Assembly (NCBI RefSeq): GCF_000184345.1
Contig: NC_017583.1
Coordinates: 1 to 64,000, forward strand
DNA length: 64,000 bases
Source: Spirochaeta thermophila DSM 6578
Lineage (GTDB): Bacteria; Spirochaetota; Spirochaetia; Winmispirales; Winmispiraceae
Reading direction: 5' to 3'
A program made the translations under genes and the position numbers. Within the stretch, counting starts at the first letter, position 1. Each line of letters opens with the position of its first letter. The notes under the pieces are model-generated. The model was not told the DNA's origin. It did not search any database and worked only from the letters and a program-made list of their open reading frames with translations. Positions 44,456-53,258 of the stretch are shown piece by piece.

Positions 44456-45196
44456 GTGCGGAAGGATCGGAAAGACCTCGGCGGAAAGAGGGCTCTGGTG
44501 GTCGGAGGATCCGGAGGGATCGGGCGAGGGGTGAGTCTCATGCTCGCAGAGGAGGGTGCGTCCGTCGTCGTCCATGGAGGACACGACGAGGCACGGCTCG
44601 AGGAGACGCGTGCCTTGTGTGCGCGCACTGCCGAACAGGTGGACGGATTCCTGTGTCCCTTTGACCAGCGGGAGGTATTCCTCAGGGAGGTGGCATCCCG
44701 CCTCCCGTTCGACATCGTGGTGTGGTGTGCCGGACCGGTGGAGTACGTGGGCCTCGGGCAGGCATCCCTGGAGGTGTGGGAACGGATGGTCCGGGGAAAC
44801 CTCGTACTACCCGGGGCCGTGGTGGGCATGGTGGCGGGACTGATGGCGGAGCGGGGACATGGCCGTATCGTCCTTTTCGGGGGGCCAGGGAGCGACGCAC
44901 TGAGGGGGTATACCTCCATCACGCCGTATGCGGCAGCGAAGGCAGGGCTCGGAGTGCTCGCGAAGTCGGTGGCGGTGGTCTACGGGAGTTCGAACGTGGC
45001 CTGCAATGTGATCTGTCCCGGTGTCGTGTTCACCGAGTACACCTCTCGGGAGGAGCGGGAACGCTGGCGAAAGGTCCCAGAGGCGCGTATCGCCTCGTCG
45101 GAAGAGGTGGTGGACCTCGTCCGCTATCTGGTGAAAATGCCTACTCCTCTTGTAAATGGGGCGGTGATTTCTGCCGATAAGGGACTTAGATTGTGA
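44456..45196 (+). CDS. Short-chain dehydrogenase/reductase (SDR)
   Basis: The 246-residue product is a classical SDR: cofactor motif VGGSGGIGRG at the N-terminus, the WCAGP segment in place of NNAG, and the catalytic YAAAK near residue 162, with an upstream Ser/Gly-rich strand (FGGPGSDAL). It resembles FabG but substrate is unknown. AGGAGG 6 bases before GTG 44456 supports this start; GTG 44441 (5 codons longer) would fit a leaderless mRNA. Confidence 0.8.
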   Translation: MRKDRKDLGGKRALVVGGSGGIGRGVSLMLAEEGASVVVHGGHDEARLEETRALCARTAEQVDGFLCPFDQREVFLREVASRLPFDIVVWCAGPVEYVGLGQASLEVWERMVRGNLVLPGAVVGMVAGLMAERGHGRIVLFGGPGSDALRGYTSITPYAAAKAGLGVLAKSVAVVYGSSNVACNVICPGVVFTEYTSREERERWRKVPEARIASSEEVVDLVRYLVKMPTPLVNGAVISADKGLRL

Positions 45197-45216
45197 TCCT
45201 CGGAGGGGATGCGGAT

Positions 45217-45245
45217 TTGACAAACCATACATAGACTTATATTAT
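45217..45245 (+). promoter_or_regulatory. Strong promoter of the STAS-PspA operon
   Basis: The -35 is perfect TTGACA (45217-45222) and the -10 TATTAT (45240-45245), 17-base spacing, the best sigma70 match in the window. Transcription should start near 45252. An 11-codon open frame (45260-45295) overlaps the start of the first structural gene. Confidence 0.8.
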
Positions 45246-45259
45246 GTAGGTATAGTCAC

Positions 45260-45295
45260 ATGAAGCAAAAAGCGAGGTTCGGGAATGGCAAATAA
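45260..45295 (+). CDS. Possible 11-codon upstream reading frame (leader peptide)
   Basis: ATG 45260 opens a frame for MKQKARFGNGK that stops at 45293-45295, 8 bases after the ATG (45285) of the STAS gene in another frame. It begins about 8 bases from the predicted transcription start and has no ribosome-binding site. It could couple or tune translation of the operon. It is very short, so it may be chance. Confidence 0.3.
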   Translation: MKQKARFGNGK

Positions 45296-45836
45296 CGACA
45301 TCATCCCAGGATTCGACGAGGAGAAGGATGAAAGCCTCAAGATACGTCTTCAGAAGGTCGACTCGGTGCCTGGGTGTCTCATCCTGTTTCTTACGGGCTA
45401 CATAGATACGTATAATTCGAATTTTTTCCAGAAGAAGGTCACCAGGGCGATCGAACAAGGATACATCCGTCTCATCTTCCACTGCGGCGGGCTCAACTAT
45501 GTCTCCAGTACCGGTATAGGGTCGTTCACCGCGTTCCTCAAGGCCGTGAAGCCCAGGGGGGGAGACATCGTGCTCCTCGAAATCCAGCCGAAGGTGTACG
45601 AAGTCTTCCAGCTCCTCGGATTCTCCCAGTTCTTCACCATAAAGGACAATCTCGAAGAGGCGGTCGCCCACTTCTCCGAAGGGGGGCAGAAGGTACAAAC
45701 CGAGATCTTCCCCAAGATCTTCAAGTGTCCCATCTGTTCGAAGAAGTTGAAGGCCACGCGTCCTGGGCGCTTTCGTTGTTCGGAGTGTAAGACGATCCTC
45801 GCCATAGACAACAACGGCCAGGTCTTCCTGGGATAG
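45285..45836 (+). CDS. STAS-domain protein with C-terminal zinc ribbon
   Basis: The 183-residue product has a STAS domain (about 25-130) like anti-sigma antagonists of the SpoIIAA type: LTGYIDTYNS, then YVSSTGIGSF, in which the Ser that is phosphorylated in SpoIIAA is retained. A four-Cys zinc ribbon follows (CPIC...CSEC, about 147-169). Such a fusion is unusual. The family role is partner switching with a serine kinase; no such kinase lies nearby. GAGG lies 7 bases before ATG 45285. PspA follows 11 bases later. Confidence 0.75.
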   Translation: MANNDIIPGFDEEKDESLKIRLQKVDSVPGCLILFLTGYIDTYNSNFFQKKVTRAIEQGYIRLIFHCGGLNYVSSTGIGSFTAFLKAVKPRGGDIVLLEIQPKVYEVFQLLGFSQFFTIKDNLEEAVAHFSEGGQKVQTEIFPKIFKCPICSKKLKATRPGRFRCSECKTILAIDNNGQVFLG

Positions 45837-45847
45837 GGAGGAAGGGT

Positions 45848-46543
45848 ATGGGCTTCTTTCAGCGCCTCGTGAGGGCCGTGAAGGCTCAATTCAATGCCCT
45901 TCTCAAGCGTATCGAGGATCCCGAGAAGCTTCTCGATCAACTCCTCCTCGACATGAACAAGCAGCTCCTCGAGGCGAAGCGCTCGGTTGCCCAGGCCCTC
46001 GCGGATGAGAAGAGGCTGGAGAAGAGGGTGTCCGAATACGCAGCTCAGGTCGACGACTGGGAGCAGAAGGCCGTGACCGCCCTCAAGGCCGGCAGGGAGG
46101 ATCTGGCGAAGCAGGCTCTGGTGAAGAAGGCTGAGCTTCTCGAGGTGCTCGAGCAGTACCGAAAGAGCCATGAGGAGCAGCACGCCACGGTGGAGAAGCT
46201 GAAGGCCTCGCTCCGAGACCTCCAGGACAGGATTGAGGACGCGAGGAGGAAGAGGAACATCCTCATCGCACGAGCGAAACGGGTCCAGGCCCAGAAACGT
46301 CTGCAGGAGACCATAAAGGGGCTCTCTGATACCTCTGCCTTTGCCGCGTTCGAGGAACTCGAGAAGAGAGTCGAGGAGCTGGAGGCCGAGGCCGAAGCCA
46401 CCGAGGCCCTCGAGGTGGAAGATACGACCCTGTCGCTTGAGGAACAGATAAGGAAGCTCGAGAAACCGGAGGACAAGGCGGACGTCCTCCTCGAGGATCT
46501 CAAGAAACGACTGGGGCTTCCGCATGATTCCTCGGGGTCGTGA
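45848..46543 (+). CDS. pspA: PspA/IM30 (ESCRT-III-like) membrane-stress protein
   Basis: The 231-residue product is almost entirely helical. It opens with the amphipathic helix MGFFQRLVRAVKAQFNALL, then the IEDPEKLLDQLLLDMNKQL segment typical of PspA/Vipp1, and continues as a long coiled coil to about 185. The C-terminal part (about 195-231) is acidic. PspA proteins polymerise on damaged or stressed inner membranes. Unlike E. coli, no pspB, pspC or pspF is adjacent. GGGAGGAAGG precedes the ATG. The next gene starts 20 bases before its stop. Confidence 0.9.
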   Translation: MGFFQRLVRAVKAQFNALLKRIEDPEKLLDQLLLDMNKQLLEAKRSVAQALADEKRLEKRVSEYAAQVDDWEQKAVTALKAGREDLAKQALVKKAELLEVLEQYRKSHEEQHATVEKLKASLRDLQDRIEDARRKRNILIARAKRVQAQKRLQETIKGLSDTSAFAAFEELEKRVEELEAEAEATEALEVEDTTLSLEEQIRKLEKPEDKADVLLEDLKKRLGLPHDSSGS

Positions 46544-47162
46544 GATACCCATTGGCGTGTTCCTCCCCGACGCTGATGTGAGGTACTACTTCTGGCTGGA
46601 CTACAAGGACTTCCCCCATCCCCAGAAGGAGGACATCGTCATACTGGAAGATGTCGAAGAGGCGAAGTGCTGCCAGGTGGTCTCCCTCCCCTGGAAGGAT
46701 TTTCTTTCCATATCCCTCGAGACCGGAGAAGGGGGACCGGTGTGGATCCCCTATGGTCCGGCCGACTATGTTGCCCAGGCGTTCGCCCTCGGGTGCGGAG
46801 ACTACTTGAAGGAACCCTGGAGCGTCGGAGAGCTTCTGGTACGGGCCCGACGTTTTCTTCCCCAGCGGGTGGTGTTGCGAGGAAAGGTCTGTGAGTACCA
46901 CAATGGAGTCCTCAGACGGGAGGGGAAGGAGGTGCGTCTCACTCCCGTTCAAGGGCATCTCTTCTCCCTCCTGGTGCGGCACAGGGGGAAACCCCTCGGG
47001 AGGGAGGCGCTCTCCCATGCCGTGGGCATGAGGAACGGATCGTCCCGGGCCGTGGATATGCACGTCTCCCTGTTGAGGAAGAAACTGGCCGAACTCGATC
47101 TGGAGGGTGTGCTCGTTTCCGTGATCAGAAAGGGCTACATGCTGATCGACGAGGATCGATGA
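46524..47162 (+). CDS. OmpR/PhoB-type regulator with degenerate receiver
   Basis: The 212-residue product has a C-terminal winged-helix domain (about 120-210) of the OmpR type (RLTPVQGHLFSLLVRHRGKPL, RAVDMHVSLLRKKL, VSVIRKGYML). The N-terminal part (about 8-112) keeps only the end of the receiver fold (LGCGDYLKEPWSVGELLVRARR) and lacks the acidic pair and the phospho-acceptor Asp in a recognisable place. It may sense something other than phosphate. Lying inside the pspA operon, it could be its regulator. It overlaps pspA by 20 bases and the next gene by 4. Confidence 0.75.
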   Translation: MIPRGREIPIGVFLPDADVRYYFWLDYKDFPHPQKEDIVILEDVEEAKCCQVVSLPWKDFLSISLETGEGGPVWIPYGPADYVAQAFALGCGDYLKEPWSVGELLVRARRFLPQRVVLRGKVCEYHNGVLRREGKEVRLTPVQGHLFSLLVRHRGKPLGREALSHAVGMRNGSSRAVDMHVSLLRKKLAELDLEGVLVSVIRKGYMLIDEDR

Positions 47163-48148
47163 AGGAATCAGGCATGAGGGATTCTCTTTTCCTCCCTGTG
47201 TACTATGTGGTGTGGCTCCTCGTGATACTCCTTCTGGGAGTGCTTTCCTGGGGGATGGCCTCCTGGGGTCTCGCCGACGGCGTGTATGTCACGGTGGATG
47301 GAAAGACCACAGTGCTTCCTTTCTTCCTGAAGGCCCTGAGGGCCCTGGGGCCTTCGGCAGGAGTACTGGCGCTCATCATAAGCCTCTCGAGGGTGTTCGT
47401 TCGTCCGGGCGTTCTCTTCCTCTCCATCCTGGAGCTCGCCCTGCTCATGACGGGATATCTCTACCTCTGGTATGCCTTCGCCGTTCCTCCCCTGAAGGAA
47501 GGGGTGGCCGCCCTTGAGTGGCGCTACACCTCGCCGGTCTCTTCGCAGGCACTCGTGAGAACGGCGGAGGATCGGTACCTCTTCGTGTATGCCTCGGGAA
47601 GGTTCGATGCCGGGGTGGTGGATGTGTGGTTCGAACGCGAGCCGGTCGTCCGCCTCTTCCAGGAAGGGTGGTTCGACGAGGAGACCGGGCGGTATGTCCT
47701 GGGAGAGACGGAATCGATCGACCTTTCCCGAAGGTACGACGCCTCGGTCCTCGCTCCGATCCCCGGCTGGGCTTCCGTGTGGGAAGAGGTGACGTTGACC
47801 ATGGAAGAGGTGTGGGACCAGGCCTTTTCCATGGGGGCACCACGGTCTCTTCTCTTCCTCGGCTCATGGTTCCTCTTCTCGATCGGTATGTGGACCTGGG
47901 TGAGATTCACCCGCTGGCCTTTCTTCAACACGATCCTCGCCGTCGGTATGGGTATGACCCCCGGGCTCTTCATGTGGGGGGTGAAGCGCTTCACCGAAGA
48001 GCCGCTCTTCGTCGAAGTCGTGTCGCGGATTCCCCTGTCCTTTGACTACGTGGTTCTCGGCATCCCCGCCTTCATCGGACTATGCGCCCTCCTCTTCCTC
48101 CTCTTCCTCCTGCCCTATGCACGCCTCCGGGAGGAGGTGGCATGGTGA
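47159..48148 (+). CDS. Membrane protein with 3+3 segments around a periplasmic domain
   Basis: The 329-residue product has three predicted membrane segments near the N-terminus (about 13-37, 60-85, 90-108), a soluble region of about 120 residues, and three more segments (about 230-250, 260-280, 298-322). This is the topology of LptF/LptG (YjgP/YjgQ) permease subunits of the LPS exporter, but I see no clear sequence match, and no function is claimed. Coupled to the upstream regulator (ATGA) and to the next gene (7-base overlap). Confidence 0.6.
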   Translation: MKESGMRDSLFLPVYYVVWLLVILLLGVLSWGMASWGLADGVYVTVDGKTTVLPFFLKALRALGPSAGVLALIISLSRVFVRPGVLFLSILELALLMTGYLYLWYAFAVPPLKEGVAALEWRYTSPVSSQALVRTAEDRYLFVYASGRFDAGVVDVWFEREPVVRLFQEGWFDEETGRYVLGETESIDLSRRYDASVLAPIPGWASVWEEVTLTMEEVWDQAFSMGAPRSLLFLGSWFLFSIGMWTWVRFTRWPFFNTILAVGMGMTPGLFMWGVKRFTEEPLFVEVVSRIPLSFDYVVLGIPAFIGLCALLFLLFLLPYARLREEVAW

Positions 48149-49824
48149 GTCCTGCAGGGCGTATCGTGAGGGGGCTCTTCGTCTGCTATCTGATCTCTTT
48201 CGTCCTCGTGATGGGATGGGTGTATGTCATGGGGAAGGGTGAGGCTCCTGTACATCCCCTGCTCGCCGTTCCGTGGCGGTTGTATGAGGGTGTCGCCGGA
48301 TGGTTGAGACATTTCCTCTTCTTTCATCTCCTCTCGGTGGTCCTGGTCGTGGGCTTTTTCTCTTCCCGATACCTGCTCATCCAGCAGGATGTGAAGGATC
48401 GCTTCAGGATCCTCCAGGGCCTCCTCATCTTCGTGGTGGTGGAGGCGGGGGTCTATCTCCTCCTCCAGGAGGGGGTCAAGCCGCTCGTGATACGGAATGC
48501 ACGACATCTGGAGTACAGGACCCGGCTCGCCGAGGAGTTTCTCGACCTCTACGAAGGTGCGAAGGAACGAGGGGACGAGGCGACGATGCTGCAGGCACTC
48601 AGGAGTTACACGAGGCTGATCCCCTCGGATGAGGCGTACCGTGAGGAGCTTCGTACCCTCGAGCGGGGACGGCCCATGGTGGAGGAGGCGGGGGAGGAGG
48701 AGGGTTTCCCCGCCGTACCACGCAACCTCTCGGCGGGGGAGGCCCTTCGTCTGGCGGAAGAGGCCTTCCAGAAGGAGGACGCGTATACGGCCTACTACTA
48801 TGCGCGGCTCGCCCATACGATCGAGCCCTCCCTGGTGGAGGCGAGAAGGCTTCAGGCGAAGGCGTGGGAGGCCATCCTGCGGGAGGAAGAGACGGCCTCC
48901 TCCAGGAAGGACAAGGACTTCTTCGCCGCCAAGCGGCAGGCGTACGAGCGTCTCATGGGAGGAGACTATCTCGGTGCCTACTATGCCTTCATGCGCCTCA
49001 AGGAGGAACGGCCCCGTGACGCCGATGTGGTGCGGTACTACGAGGAGGCCAGGGAGAGGGTGGAATCCTACGCCTTCTATTACGAGGAGATAGCGAATCT
49101 GTCCGACGTGGGGGGGATTCCCCGTGTCTTCTTCGCGAGGAGGGGGGATGACAGGATCGACTTCTTCTATCTCGAGAGGGTGATCCGGGTGGCCGAGGGG
49201 ACCTACGGTTTCGGGGTGGAGGTGACCGGTGTGGGAGGGGAGGGTGCCCTGCTCTACCGCCTCCGGGCGCCCTACGCAAAGATCGAGCAGGGTGTCCTCG
49301 TGCTCCACTGTGTGGGGCGGAGCGATCGGTCGGTGCGCTTCCTTCCCGAGGAGGAGGGCGAGGTCCCGTACGACCCTGTGTTCCTCGTGCCGGTGGGGCT
49401 CGATGTGGATCAGATCCTGCTCCTGGGTGGCACAGGGTGGGAGGGGAGGACCCTCTCCGAACTCTTCCAGCTCGTGTGGTTTCCCGATCGGGTGCTCCTT
49501 CCCCGAGGGGAGATCACGACCCTCATCTATATACGGATATACAGGGCGCTGCTCTTTCTGATAGGATCGTTTCTCGTGCTCGCCCTTGCATGGAGGGGAC
49601 GCTACAGGGCTGCGAGGCGATCGTGGGGATTGCTCGTGGTGGGGGGATCTCTCGTGGCTGCGGCGGTGTGGTGGGTTGCGGATATGATGGAGAAGGGAGG
49701 CGCCCGTCTCATCGCGGCGGCCATGGCGCTGGGTGGGAGCGGGGCGGCGGTCGCCGTCCTCGTCGTGGGGAGCGCCGTGCTCCTGGGCCTCAGCCTCCTC
49801 CTCCTGGTGAGGGCGATGCAGTGA
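48142..49824 (+). CDS. Large membrane protein with 3+3 segments and a TPR-like periplasmic region
   Basis: From ATG 48142 the product is 560 residues: three membrane segments (about 8-30, 50-72, 90-112), a large soluble region with helical repeats of TPR type (about 115-330, e.g. NLSAGEALRLAEEAFQKED), a beta-rich part (about 330-465), and three C-terminal segments (about 470-492, 500-522, 535-558). It shares the 3+3 topology of its upstream neighbour, so the two may form a heterodimer. GGAGGAGG precedes the ATG. Function unknown. Confidence 0.6.
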   Translation: MVSPAGRIVRGLFVCYLISFVLVMGWVYVMGKGEAPVHPLLAVPWRLYEGVAGWLRHFLFFHLLSVVLVVGFFSSRYLLIQQDVKDRFRILQGLLIFVVVEAGVYLLLQEGVKPLVIRNARHLEYRTRLAEEFLDLYEGAKERGDEATMLQALRSYTRLIPSDEAYREELRTLERGRPMVEEAGEEEGFPAVPRNLSAGEALRLAEEAFQKEDAYTAYYYARLAHTIEPSLVEARRLQAKAWEAILREEETASSRKDKDFFAAKRQAYERLMGGDYLGAYYAFMRLKEERPRDADVVRYYEEARERVESYAFYYEEIANLSDVGGIPRVFFARRGDDRIDFFYLERVIRVAEGTYGFGVEVTGVGGEGALLYRLRAPYAKIEQGVLVLHCVGRSDRSVRFLPEEEGEVPYDPVFLVPVGLDVDQILLLGGTGWEGRTLSELFQLVWFPDRVLLPRGEITTLIYIRIYRALLFLIGSFLVLALAWRGRYRAARRSWGLLVVGGSLVAAAVWWVADMMEKGGARLIAAAMALGGSGAAVAVLVVGSAVLLGLSLLLLVRAMQ

Positions 49825-49857
49825 CAGGGTGTACCGACAGAGGGAGGACGAAGCGAT

Positions 49858-50910
49858 ATGAGGTTTCTGGTGACAGGGAGTGCCGGTTTCGTGGGGTTCC
49901 ATCTCGTGGATCTCCTCCTGCGGAAGGGACACGAGGTGGTGGGGATCGACAACCTCTCCCCCTATTATGACGTGGGGCTCAAGAAGGCGCGTCTTGCGGA
50001 GCACGGAATCGTGGTAGGCGAGCGGGGGGAAGGGATATCCTCGAGGATCCGCGATGGCTACACCTTCTACTTCGGAGACATTCGGGACAGCGGCTTCCTG
50101 GAGACCCTCCTCCGGCGTCACGGGGTGGAACGTGTCATCCACCTCGCGGCCCAGGCAGGGGTCCGGTATTCCCTCACCCATCCGGAGGTCTACCTGCAGA
50201 GCAACATCGAAGGGTTCTGGGTCGTGCTCGAGGCTTCGAGGCGCTGCGGAGTGGAGAGACTGGTGTACGCCAGTACGTCGAGCGTCTACGGGCTCAACGA
50301 GAAGGTCCCGTTCTCCGAGCGGGATGGGGTCGATCATCCGGTGAGCTTGTACGCGGCCACCAAGCGCTCGAACGAGCTCTTTGCACACGTCTACAGCCAC
50401 ATCTACGGCCTTCCCACCATAGGGCTCAGGTTCTTCACCGTCTACGGGCCCTGGGGACGTCCCGACATGGCCTACTTCTCTTTCACCGAGCGCATCCTCA
50501 AAGGCGAGCCCATAGAGGTCTTCAACCACGGTCGTATGGAGCGGGACTTCACCTATGTGGAAGACGTGGTGGAGGGAGTCGCGCGGGTGGCGGAGCATCC
50601 TCTCCCTGAGAGGCGGGACTGGGATCCGAGTGATCCCCGGCCCGACAGATCGTCGGCTCCCTTCTGGGTCTACAATATAGGCCACGGTTCGCCCGTGGGC
50701 CTCATGGACTTCATCAGAGCCATCGAGGAGGCGCTGGGTCGGGAGGCCAGGATCGTCTATCGTGAGATGCAACCCGGGGACGTGGTGGCCACCCATGCGA
50801 GTACGGAATCGCTCGAGGAGGCCGTGGGTTACCATCCCTCCACCCCGCTTTCGGAAGGGATCCGGCGGTTCGTGGCATGGTACTGTTCGTACTACGGAAT
50901 CGAGCGGTGA
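49858..50910 (+). CDS. NAD-dependent epimerase, UDP-glucuronate 4-epimerase-like
   Basis: The 350-residue extended-SDR product has GSAGFVGFHL at the N-terminus and the catalytic YAATK near residue 163. Segments such as DNLSPYYDVGLKKARL, HLAAQAGVRYSL and FFTVYGPWGRPDMAYFSF match UDP-glucuronate 4-epimerases, which interconvert UDP-GlcA and UDP-GalA. With ugd (7869) this would give a UDP-GalA route. GGGAGGAC lies about 9 bases before the ATG. Its stop abuts that of convergent murA. Confidence 0.85.
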   Translation: MRFLVTGSAGFVGFHLVDLLLRKGHEVVGIDNLSPYYDVGLKKARLAEHGIVVGERGEGISSRIRDGYTFYFGDIRDSGFLETLLRRHGVERVIHLAAQAGVRYSLTHPEVYLQSNIEGFWVVLEASRRCGVERLVYASTSSVYGLNEKVPFSERDGVDHPVSLYAATKRSNELFAHVYSHIYGLPTIGLRFFTVYGPWGRPDMAYFSFTERILKGEPIEVFNHGRMERDFTYVEDVVEGVARVAEHPLPERRDWDPSDPRPDRSSAPFWVYNIGHGSPVGLMDFIRAIEEALGREARIVYREMQPGDVVATHASTESLEEAVGYHPSTPLSEGIRRFVAWYCSYYGIER

Positions 50911-52185
50911 CTACGACTCTTTCCTGATGCGGGCCCCGAGATGCTGGAGTCGTTCCACGAGATCCTCGTATCCCCGTTCTATCTGGTAGACGTTGTGGAT
51001 GAGGCTCTCACCTTCCGCACAGAGGGCGGCGATCACCATGGCCATCCCTGCCCGTACGTCGGGCGAGGTGAGTTCGGAGCCCCGAAGCCGTGAAGGTCCT
51101 GAGACCACGGCGCGGTGGGGGTCGCAGAGTATGATGCGTGCGCCCATCTCGATGAGTTTGTCCACGAAGAACATGCGTGACTCGAACATCTTCTCGTGGA
51201 TGAGGATGGTTCCCTCGGCCTGGGTGGCCACCACGGTCATGATGCTCGTGAGGTCGGCCGGGAATCCGGGCCACGGGGCATCGTCTATCTTGGGAATGGC
51301 CCCTCCCAGATCGGGCACCACCTTGAGGGATTGCCCGGCCGGCACGTGGATGGTGCGCCCCTCTTGTTCCCAGTAGATCCCGAGCTTCCCGAAGGCGAGT
51401 TTGGTCATCCTGAGGTGCTGGGGGTCTGCATTCTCTATGACCACATCGCCCCTGGTGACGGCCGCGAGTCCGATGAACGAACCCACTTCCATGTAGTCGG
51501 ACCCTATGGCGAAGGTGGTACCCGAGAGGCGCTCCACTCCTTCGATGGTGAGGACGTTCGAACCGATCCCCGAGATCTGCGCTCCCATCTGGTTCAGCAT
51601 GTGGCAGAGGTCCTGTACGTGGGGCTCGGACGCCGCGTTCCGTATCACGGTGGTGCCTTCGGCGAGCACGGCGGCCATGATGGCGTTTTCGGTGGCCGTC
51701 ACCGAGGCCTCGTCCAGGAAGATCTCGTCCCCCACCAGTCTGTGGGCCGTGAGCCTGAAGACGCCGTCGATCTCCACCCGGGCGCCCAGGGCGGAGAGGG
51801 CGAGGAAATGGGTGTCGAGCCTCCTTCGACCGATCACGTCTCCGCCGGGGGGTGAGAGTACTGCCTTCCCGGTACGGGCCAGGAGGGGGCCTGCGAAGAG
51901 GATGGAGGCCCGGATGAGCTTCGCCTTCTCTTGAGGGATTTCTGAGGTGACGATATCGGTGGTCTTGAGCCTGTAGGAGTCTTTACGAAGGCGCGTGACC
52001 TGGACGCCGAGGTACTGGACGATGTCGAGCATCACCCTCACGTCCTGGATGTCGGGCACGTTCTCGAGGACCACCTCTTCGTCGGTGAGGAGACAGGCGG
52101 CGATACAGGGGAGTGCTGCGTTCTTGTTCCCCTTGGCGAGGATGGTGCCTTTGAGCGGGAAGCCGCCTTCGATTCGGTATCTCAT
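50911..52185 (-). CDS. murA: UDP-N-acetylglucosamine 1-carboxyvinyltransferase, Cys-to-Asp type
   Basis: MurA transfers enolpyruvate from PEP to UDP-GlcNAc, the first committed step of peptidoglycan synthesis. The 424-residue product has GNKNAALP at the N-terminus and a closing C-terminal domain. The active-site loop reads [13 protein letters not shown]: the position equivalent to E. coli Cys115 is Asp. Cys115 is alkylated by fosfomycin, and Asp variants (known in Chlamydia, mycobacteria and Borrelia) are intrinsically resistant. GTGAGG precedes ATG 52185. A lipoprotein gene lies 11 bases upstream. Confidence 0.95.
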   Translation of the reverse strand: MRYRIEGGFPLKGTILAKGNKNAALPCIAACLLTDEEVVLENVPDIQDVRVMLDIVQYLGVQVTRLRKDSYRLKTTDIVTSEIPQEKAKLIRASILFAGPLLARTGKAVLSPPGGDVIGRRRLDTHFLALSALGARVEIDGVFRLTAHRLVGDEIFLDEASVTATENAIMAAVLAEGTTVIRNAASEPHVQDLCHMLNQMGAQISGIGSNVLTIEGVERLSGTTFAIGSDYMEVGSFIGLAAVTRGDVVIENADPQHLRMTKLAFGKLGIYWEQEGRTIHVPAGQSLKVVPDLGGAIPKIDDAPWPGFPADLTSIMTVVATQAEGTILIHEKMFESRMFFVDKLIEMGARIILCDPHRAVVSGPSRLRGSELTSPDVRAGMAMVIAALCAEGESLIHNVYQIERGYEDLVERLQHLGARIRKES

Positions 52186-52196
52186 GGTGCCTCACT

Positions 52197-53240
52197 CTAC
52201 GGATTGGTGGGGGGTCTGTCAATGAGAAACTCGAAGGGGGGGTCCTGGAAGGGGAAGGCCTTGAGTCCGAGAAAGGCGGTGGCGACGAAGGATCCTTCCC
52301 CGGTCTCGATGCGGACCGGGACCAGGATCTTCTCCCCCGGCATTCCTCCGTCCGGAAAGGGGTTCTCCGAGATCTCGGGGAAGGTGATCCCTCGGATCCC
52401 GTGGAGCCTGAAGGTGTTCCCTTCTTCTATGACGAAGACGTCCTCCAGTGTCTCCGCTTCCTCCACGCAGGCGTAGGAGAGGAAGGGTTCGGGTCCGTTG
52501 CGGATGAGCCTTCCGGCCTTCGAGAAGAATGCCTTCAGGCTGCGTACGATGCCGAGCGACCGTTCGAGCGAGAATCGGATCCCGTTCCAGGTGTACCAGG
52601 AGAGATAGGTCTCCCGGCCCACGCCCTCCTCGCGTACGGTCTCCCTGACCAGCACGTCGATGGTGCCGTCTGTGTCGAGGTCCTGGAAGGAGGTGGTCAT
52701 GGAGGGCCTGGTGAAGAAGGTGTCGATCGACGGCAGGCCGTTCCCGCCGGAGGAGACGAGGAGATGCACGATCTTCTGGGGTTTGAGGCAGGTGAGAAGG
52801 AGCGCTATCCCTCTGCGGGGGGAGGCGAGGGTGAGGGAGCGTGCCTCCTTGAGCACGGGATACCGGCCGAGGGGGAGGCGCTCCAGGCCCTGTTCCGTGA
52901 CCCACGCGATCGCGAGGTCGGGCAGATCTTCGGTCTGGTAGATACGGTTGATGTCGGAGAGCTCTTCCCAGCGGTATGGGGCGCCGGGAGTGCACAGGAT
53001 GAGGGCCTCCCCGGTGTCGGACCGGAAGGCCGCCACCGGCCGGCCGTCCTTGCCGTGTACGGGGAAGAGATCGGGGGGGAGGGAGGGGAGGGGTTTTTCC
53101 GCGGGAGTGGGGAGGGCGGGGGAGGGTGGGGGGGCGATGGGAGGGGACGGTGCCGGCGTACGACAGGAGGCCCAGAGCAGTGCACACGCGAGGATTGCAT
53201 ATTTTTTCGTTTTCAGGGCCGTTCTACCGCGATAATGCAT
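52197..53240 (-). CDS. Predicted lipoprotein of unknown function
   Basis: The 347-residue product has an N-terminal signal with a plausible spirochaetal lipobox (LLWASC, Cys near residue 26), followed by a Pro-rich spacer (about 27-60) and a beta-rich domain with a FG-GAP-like fragment (FQDLDTDGTIDVLV). No family recognised. It should be lipidated by Lgt (34564). Start is uncertain: ATG 53240 has no ribosome-binding site and TATACT lies just 2 bases upstream. It is probably cotranscribed with murA. Confidence 0.6.
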   Translation of the reverse strand: MHYRGRTALKTKKYAILACALLWASCRTPAPSPPIAPPPSPALPTPAEKPLPSLPPDLFPVHGKDGRPVAAFRSDTGEALILCTPGAPYRWEELSDINRIYQTEDLPDLAIAWVTEQGLERLPLGRYPVLKEARSLTLASPRRGIALLLTCLKPQKIVHLLVSSGGNGLPSIDTFFTRPSMTTSFQDLDTDGTIDVLVRETVREEGVGRETYLSWYTWNGIRFSLERSLGIVRSLKAFFSKAGRLIRNGPEPFLSYACVEEAETLEDVFVIEEGNTFRLHGIRGITFPEISENPFPDGGMPGEKILVPVRIETGEGSFVATAFLGLKAFPFQDPPFEFLIDRPPTNP

Positions 53241-53258
53241 AAGTATACCGTTTGTGTA

